Part shown: positions 57,725-64,000 of the stretch, piece by piece
Layout: every line of letters starts with the position of its first letter
How positions within the stretch are numbered: the stretch's first letter is position 1
From: Pteria penguin
Lineage: Eukaryota; Mollusca; Bivalvia; Pterioida; Pteriidae
Length of the DNA: 64,000 nucleotides
Assembly: GCA_035048485.1 (NCBI GenBank)
Contig: CM068586.1
Location: 54,055,667 to 54,119,666, forward strand
Reading direction: 5' to 3'
Position numbers and translations under genes: made by a program
Notes under the pieces: model-generated
Told to the model about the DNA's origin: nothing
The model's input: only the letters and a program-made list of their open reading frames with translations
The model's database searches: none

Positions 57725-58725
57725 ATTAAAGAAAAGAGATATGATGAAACACATTTTGATAAATGCACTATTTATCTGCTATGTTCTATTTTGTTGTCAC
57801 TGGACATCCTGAGAGGGGTCTTCTGATAGAGATGTATATGCATATTGGAGTTTGTACAATTTCTTCTTAAGGGCCCATTTTTTCATAGTTTAAATCACCG
57901 ACAAAGGCAAATCATCTTAATATGTCCAAGACATTTAGTTTACACTTTCTACTGGACGTGAGTGGCGGGTATTGTTAGCAAACAGGAAACGCTTACTCAG
58001 TGGGGAAAAAATGGGAGGGGGTGTCAGATCTCTCTTTTTAATGTCCATAAATACTCCTTAAGTAAATTTTCTTTCTATATTTTTTTTTCTAAGTTTTAAT
58101 TTTTCCCCTTTGCTGGTAGTTTGTATGTCATTTGGTTTTACGATTTTTGACCACTGAGCTGGTTGTTATAATGACTATTACCATCTAGTCAATAACTAGA
58201 AGAATATCTACACAGATAGTGAATTAGTGCACCAATAGTTCGACAAGTAATGTCTCGTGTATGATGTTCTAATCTGAAAGTATGAAAGTCATAAAATATT
58301 TCAAAGAAAAATAAATAGATGTATTATCATTCTTATCTAATAGCAAGAACCATCTAACTTCAAGGACAAAGGAATACACTCCTTAGGTTTTTTAATAACA
58401 TGCAAAATGTAACCACAGTAGTTCTTCAAGTATACATTTCGTAGCGGTAAAGCGGCACTGAAAACTTGGCCGATAGACGGTCCACCAGCGGTATCGACCC
58501 AGAGGTACTTATAACTATAAGACTATTTATATTTACTAATATCAACTCCGTGTACTAGTTGTGAGTTTTGACATATAATTCTTGAATATCAGTGCTCAGT
58601 TTTTATTTCAAACATTTATAAATTGATTCATTTATCAATTTATAAATAGCATCGCAAACTGACAGGCTGTCACTAATGTAAATTTATCTAAATTGAACAT
58701 GAATCAAATGTTTATATCGAAGATG
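57725..58725. other. No gene recognised
   Basis: AT-rich. A D-like fragment ('GGACGTGAGTGGCGGGTATTG' ... 'CAGGAAACGCTTACTC') near 57953-58000; a short AATTTATAAAT inverted repeat near 58612-58650. Confidence 0.5.
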
Positions 58726-58728
58726 TCT

Positions 58729-58960
58729 GGGGGATTGTGTAGCCCGCTGGATGAGGTGCTTGGCTCGTGACTAAGAGGTCCCGGAATCGAATCCCCTCTG
58801 TGTCCTGTCTTCCGGATGAGAAAATGAAAACCGAGGCCGGATGTTCCGATAGGCGTGGCACGTAAAATATCCCTCACTGCTTCTGTGGGTCCGTTGCAAA
58901 GGTGTAAATTGCATTGCCATGCATCAGGAAGATGACGTCACCATATACGTATATGTTGCA
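58729..58960 (+). mobile_element. SINE family B copy, tail missing
   Basis: Head 'GTGTAGCCCGCTGGATGAGG', 'CTGTCTTCCGGATGAGAAAA', 'CCCTCACTGCTTCTGTGGGT' and 'GATGACGTCACCATATACGT'. It stops just before the foldback element at 58982. Confidence 0.85.
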
Positions 58961-58981
58961 GGTATATGCATAAACATAAAT

Positions 58982-59353
58982 CAATAGACCATATTCTGGT
59001 TTTGATAAATGACAACTTTTTGTCCGAGCTAATACCTTTTGGCGTTGTTTTTCATAATGACGTTGTAATGAATCAATATCGAAGAAGTACCAAACCGTTA
59101 ATCATTCTCAAAGTCCAAGGACAGATACAAAATCGTGTAAGTTTCAAAAAGAAACTGTTGTGAACCCCGAAATACTGAAAAATTCCGAGGTGAGACCAGG
59201 TGCCCGGGGAGAGTAAGCGTCTCCTGTTTGCATGCATCACCCGTCACAACAGTTATATGTCATGCGTTATGACGTCATTATGAAAAACAACGCCAAAATG
59301 TGTTAGCTCGGACAAAAAGACAGCAATTATCAAAACCGGAATATGGTCTATTG
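58982..59353. mobile_element. Foldback element with ~88-bp arms
   Basis: Left arm 58982-59069 and right arm 59266-59353 are inverse complements with only a few differences (CAATAGACCATATTC...TTTCATAATGACG). The 196-base middle includes a repeat D fragment ('GGTGAGACCAGGTGCCCGGG', 'GTCTCCTGTTTG'). Confidence 0.9.
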
Positions 59354-60880
59354 TATAATTACAAAAAAAAACTTTACTCCACAAATTTTCAGCCACATGG
59401 CTTATGTAACGATTTATAGAAAATTACACATAATACAAAATTGAACGCGTTAAACATGAAACATTTTCTGTAAACCATTAAATTAAAGCTAAGTGGCAGA
59501 AATTTGTGATTGAGAGTTGGGTTTTGATTATAATTTTGACTTCCACTACGGGGGACTATCAAGAACATAAATCAGTTGTTATTCATCATCATATTACACA
59601 GATGGACGCGGATCCAGAAAGTTGTCGCGAAGGGGTCCACCCCAATGAATTTTCGAGAGGCGGTCCAATCATGTTTTTGTGTGTAAAAATTACATATTGC
59701 ACATCAAAAAAGTAAAAAAAAAAGTAATGTTCGCCTAATCTCAGTGTGGGTCCAGACCCCCGATACATCCCTCTGGATCTGCGCATGATAGATGCAGAAA
59801 CCTTTTGTAAGCTCCTGCATATAGTAATTCAAATTTTAAAATGACATGTCTTAGCTAAACTTGTCTTTAATACATTCGACCGAAATTGATTAACAAATTA
59901 TTAATGTCCTCGGGGACAGAACAACAGCGTTCATTACAACCGTAATCCAATTCATGTGGTGTTTTATGACGTCATTACTCTGTGAATGACAGCGTGCCAC
60001 ATTGGATTATGACACAGTCAGGATGATTTTCAGTTTCGTATTAATCATTTACAGAAATATCAATAGTCACCCTACATCGTGGAAATGTTATTTAACACCT
60101 TCCTTGTATTATGGTTGCTATTCGTTATCTGAAAAATCTGTAATGAATTGACCGTCCATGAAAAGTTGTCGCTTTTAGTAATGCGTGAACACAAAATACC
60201 TGCCTTCATGTGCCTTTTGCAATTAATTTTAAAGAATTATTAATAAGGAGAAAATTGGCGTGCACAGAGCAATCATGTACGAAGCCCTTTTATGCCATTT
60301 TGAAGAAGAATTTTTTCCATCTCGTTCGAACTAGAAATTAAATTATCAGATATCATAATCGGCAGTGTAAGTGTTATCAACCAATAAAAAGAAATGGAAT
60401 ATTGTACATCAATGAATCTTTTAACATTATTCACCAATATCTTTAATACCAATGTTTAAATAATTACGTAAGTAAGAACTACACTTGTCAGTGCCCCTGT
60501 GCTTAGCTTGAATTTCGTTGAAATACATTATACAGATTTTTTCAGACTATCGGTATATCAAATGGTAGACCTAAAGTTTGTTTGTAACATTTGATTTGAA
60601 GCCTCATCTCCTCCCTTTTTCTATGTATGTTTAAAACCACTGGAATCAACCTAACGTGGCCTAGTAACCCAACCAATTAATATTAATCATTAATGGAATT
60701 ATAATGCATGTTTATGAGGGTTAACTGTATATTAGTAAGTATAATACAGTTTATATTTCACGTCTGAAATTTAATCATAATTAACAAGCCTTTTAATTAC
60801 AAAAGGTGGGCAGAATGTCTCTCACTGATTTACGTGAAAGTGAAACGAACAATTTGAAAAAGAAGAAGAAGAAAAAATAA
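59354..60880. other. No gene recognised
   Basis: AT-rich. Contains a distant hAT-like MITE (59600-59790: GCGGATCCAGAAAG...CTCTGGATCTGCGCATGA) and otherwise nothing recognisable. Confidence 0.5.
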
Positions 60881-60881
60881 A

Positions 60882-61264
60882 CAATTTGATTAAAACCATA
60901 TCTTTATTCCCTTCTCTATTTGTCCCAATGCGTATAAAAAACTGGGGAAACCCCGTAAGGGGTCACGTTCTGGTGAACTCTGATTTTCAGCCAATCACTG
61001 GATCGGCTACAAAATCCTAGGGATGAAATTAACATAACAGCGTGCGTGACCTACAAGGTAGTTTTTGAACGGTATTTGTTGCATATTGCGTCACTATCAC
61101 GTGCCTAGCCGAGTCACTTATTGGCTATGGGAAATAACGGTTTCGGTGACTGAGACGTCATCAGAGGTCACCAGAACGTGAACCCTTACAGGGCTTCACC
61201 AGATCTTTATACGCAATGGAACAAATAGAGAAGCGAAATAAAGATATGATTTGAATCAGATTGA
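60882..61264. mobile_element. Foldback element with ~110-130-bp arms
   Basis: Left arm reads CAATTTGATTAAAACCATAT, CTTTATTCCCTTCTCTATTT, CGTATAAA, GGGGTCACGTTCTGGTGAAC. The reverse complement of 61145-61264 gives the same blocks in order with scattered differences. No coding capacity. Confidence 0.85.
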
Positions 61265-61377
61265 AAAAATAAATATATAAATAAAACCCCCAAAACAACC
61301 TCCAACCACCCCCCCCCCCCCAAATAAACATAGAACAAAAACAAAACCAAAACAAATAACAAAAACAAAACAAAACA

Positions 61378-62042
61378 AGAGGCCCAAATGGGCCTATATC
61401 GCTCACCTGAGCACAAATTGCTTATTTACAATAAAATGACAGCTCATTTCAGTAGAAAATTGTGCTTTTTTTCTACAAGACTTTCTATAAGGTTTGGTGA
61501 TATTTTAAGCAGTCGTTTTGAAAAAGTCGAAAATGTGTCAAACAATCAGAGCCAATGGCGGCCATCTTGGATTACGGATCGGCACTAAAAACACAAACTT
61601 GGTAGAGGACCTCGAGTACTTACTTCTTATGAGGTTTGGTGAAATTCTGTGTAGCGCTTCCGGAGAAGAAGTCGAAAATGTGTCAACCAATCAGAGCCAA
61701 TGGTGGCCATCTTGGATTACGGATCGGCACGAAAAACACAACTTGGTAGAGGACCTCGAGTACTTACTTCCTATGAGGTTTGGTGAAATTCTGTGCAGCG
61801 GTTCTGGAGAAGAAGTCGAAAATGTGTCAACCAATCAGAGCCAATGGCACCCATATTAGATTACGGATGGGTACGAAAAACACAAACTTGGTAGAAGACC
61901 TTGAGTACTTACTTCCTATGAGGTTTGGTGAAATTCTGTGCAGCGGTTCTGGAGAAGAAGTCGAAAATGTAGAAAAGCTAACGACGGACGGCGATTGATC
62001 ACAATAGATCATTTGAGCCTTCGGCTCGGGTGAGCTGAAAAA
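61378..62042. repeat. Dispersed repeat with ~145-bp internal tandem
   Basis: Begins 'AGAGGCCCAAATGGGCCTAT' and 'GCTCACCTGAGC', and ends 'CTTCGGCTCGGGTGAGCTGA'. Three to four internal units share 'GAGGTTTGGTGAAATTCTGT', 'GAAGAAGTCGAAAATGTGTC', 'AATCAGAGCCAATGG' and 'GAGGACCTCGAGTACTTACT'. Open frames across it are not genes. Confidence 0.85.
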
Positions 62043-62849
62043 AAAACAAAACAAAACAACCCCCCCCCAAACAAAACCAAAAAAAAAAAAAACCAAACCA
62101 AAACAAAACAAAACAAAACCACACACAAAAATGATATCTTTCTACTTTTATTCCTTTTTATACAAATGGCAGAATTTTCAAGTGACTTAATGTTAATCAA
62201 AGGTGATCATTAAATTATTTGATATGAGAGTATAAAGAAATCACAAAACTCTTTAAGATACGAAATATAAGGAATTAAAAAGGTTTCTCATTACTTTCTT
62301 TCTGATCATTGATTTTAAAAATCTTCGACATCAAAACCAAAGGACATACCCTGCGGAGTAAAATAATGAGTCTCTACTAACTTGGTTACCCTTTAGTATA
62401 TTGAAAACTTTAAAAAATACTTCTAAAAAGTTTAATGATCAACCAGCTAATGCAAGGAAACATAAAAAAATTCAATATGATCGAATTATGTCGCAGCGTA
62501 GATTTACATTTATTAGGAGGACGCTATTCCTATAGGGCATCAACACGATTATTTGGATTATTACGATACATGACTGGAAAAACGTCTGTAGTAATTATGA
62601 AGGGCCTCAGGCAAATGCAGCCGATCCTGGAGAACTCAATGGAGCATTAAATAGTGATAGACAAAACGATTTGATGTTTGGATAACTGAAGAAACAATGT
62701 TAAGATAAATAAGTGTAGTGGTAGCTTTCGGAACTCCTCGCTTTTTACTTGCATCTGCAAAAAGGGCGAGGTAGTTCCGAGTGCATTGGTAGTTCCGACT
62801 GGAAGCCGACATACGTCCTTTTCTGGAGGAGATATATCTAATGAGATTC
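62043..62849. other. No gene recognised
   Basis: Oligo(A)/oligo(C) runs at 62039-62100, then plain AT-rich sequence. Confidence 0.5.
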
Positions 62850-63740
62850 ATCGACAAACGCTCAGATGATCCAGACAAGTGACTTGGAGTATATACCCCT
62901 CGGGATTTATCCTCAGTTTCTAGTAAAATCTTATTTTTCAGTCTTTTGTTTGCCATGACTATGGCCTAAAGGAAGAAAATAAATAAGAATGTTTCATCTA
63001 TGTTTGCTTCTCCAGTGAATCCAAATGCTGATATTCATGCATTTACATCAATGTGAATTATGTATGACTGCAAATTTACATTATCACTTACGATATAACC
63101 AAAGTCATCCCGTAATACATTCGGAATGTTTCGGACCAATGCTATCTCCAAAGCAAAATTGTCATTCCTTTACAATCTATACACACCTCTGTCTACTTTT
63201 CAGGTTTTACAAGATTCTTGTGAAATACGATTTTGTATCTAAGCGTTAAGTATTTACCTTCAATGGCGTGATTTTTCTTCAAATTTAAAGCATTTTCAAT
63301 GCTCTAATGAGTTTAATATGCTTTTCACGTGAAATGAGCTGTGAATACTTATTGCACTATATTTTCTTAGCGTACAAATCAGCGTAGTAATATAAGTGGT
63401 TCTTTGGCTTTGAAAACATGAACAGAATAATTTATGATTACACCCCTCATTGTATAAATTTCATTCGTTCAACTTAAAAACCGTTACATTTTTCGCAAAA
63501 CATGCAAATCCATCTATATTTTGCACTTTCTTATGCGTGTCATGAATACGGGCTGCCATTTTGTACGACAGGTCACATGAGTTTTGATCATGTGACAGGT
63601 GGGACTACTTTTAGAAGTTGGCAGAGATTAAAGGGAATGTAAGGACATAATTCTGCATGGAGCGTGGTTTCGGACCTCTTCTCATTACAGAATCAGGCAT
63701 CGTGTAAAACTCTAAGCGGTCGCGCATAGCTGATGAACCC
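62850..63740. repeat. Dispersed repeat R3, copy 3, split by a 529-bp insert
   Basis: R3 sequence runs to 63137, breaks, and resumes at 63667. The 10 bases GTTTCGGACC occur on both sides (63128-63137 and 63667-63676). The insert (63138-63666) has no inverted ends or poly(A) and is not recognised. Confidence 0.75.
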
Positions 63741-64000
63741 CAATAAGGATCAAAGTAGCAATTAGTTTTCCATAGGGCTACATGTTTATGAATTGAGAAA
63801 TTTCTGTGAAAAAGAGAAAACGAGTATCATTTGAAGCTTCTTTCACATTCCAGTAAAAGTAGTGGCCTCTTAAGTTATAAACAAAACAAACACCCCCCCC
63901 CCCCCGCAAAAAAAAAAACCCTAATTGAAATAATTTTATATATATATCCTCGAACTCCCGAAATGCGACACCATGAGCATGTAACAATGAAACGTTCTTT
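63741..64000. other. No gene recognised
   Basis: AT-rich to the window end, with an oligo(C)-oligo(A) run at 63893-63918. Confidence 0.5.

Noticed and set aside
61388..61998. Repeated + open frames with EEVENVSTNQSQW
   Set aside because: Same phrase recurs with the internal tandem of a known-type dispersed repeat; no conserved domain.

Overview
The window is eukaryotic nuclear DNA, most likely from a bivalve or other marine mollusc. Reasons: AT-rich sequence, genes split by GT-AG introns, two tRNA-derived SINE families, several families of short inverted-repeat (MITE-like) elements, many microsatellites and minisatellites, and about thirty oligo(G)/oligo(C) runs. The species assignment is inference.

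Three protein-coding genes can be supported. (1) A CCN-family matricellular protein (IGFBP, VWC, TSP1 and C-terminal cystine-knot modules, one per exon) runs on the + strand from 16595 to 25577. Its signal-peptide exon was not found. Its last intron carries a 2.8-kb, 42-bp-unit minisatellite. (2) A complete SLC5 sodium/sugar cotransporter (SGLT type) runs on the + strand from 32376 to 50556. It has 15 coding exons whose phases all join into one 679-codon frame, and the sugar- and sodium-site residues known from human SGLT1 are nearly all conserved. (3) The 3' end of a single-pass membrane protein lies on the - strand between 57719 and 53772, convergent with the transporter; its ectodomain was not found.

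Layout: 1-16594 holds no recognised gene, only repeats. 16595-25577 is the CCN gene. 25625-32375 is repeat-rich intergenic DNA, including a four-fold internal tandem element at 28350-29935 and a 19-bp minisatellite at 30845-31225. 32376-50556 is the SLC5 gene, whose introns hold a 60-bp minisatellite, a splice-donor minisatellite and nested transposons. 50700-53771 is intergenic. 53772-57719 is the - strand gene, with (GAT)n just downstream of its stop and (AAT)n/(AAC)n tracts in its intron. 57720-64000 is repeats and foldback elements with no recognised gene.

The most unusual feature is at 43911-45350. The 3' end of SLC5 exon 10, together with its own 5' splice site, has been amplified about 41 times in tandem directly downstream of the real splice donor. 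The following intron therefore begins with a run of about 40 near-identical competing donors, each of which would lead to an immediate stop codon if used. Also of note is a 219-bp inverted-repeat element present four times with 3-bp CAG/CTG target duplications, twice inserted inside another repeat family.
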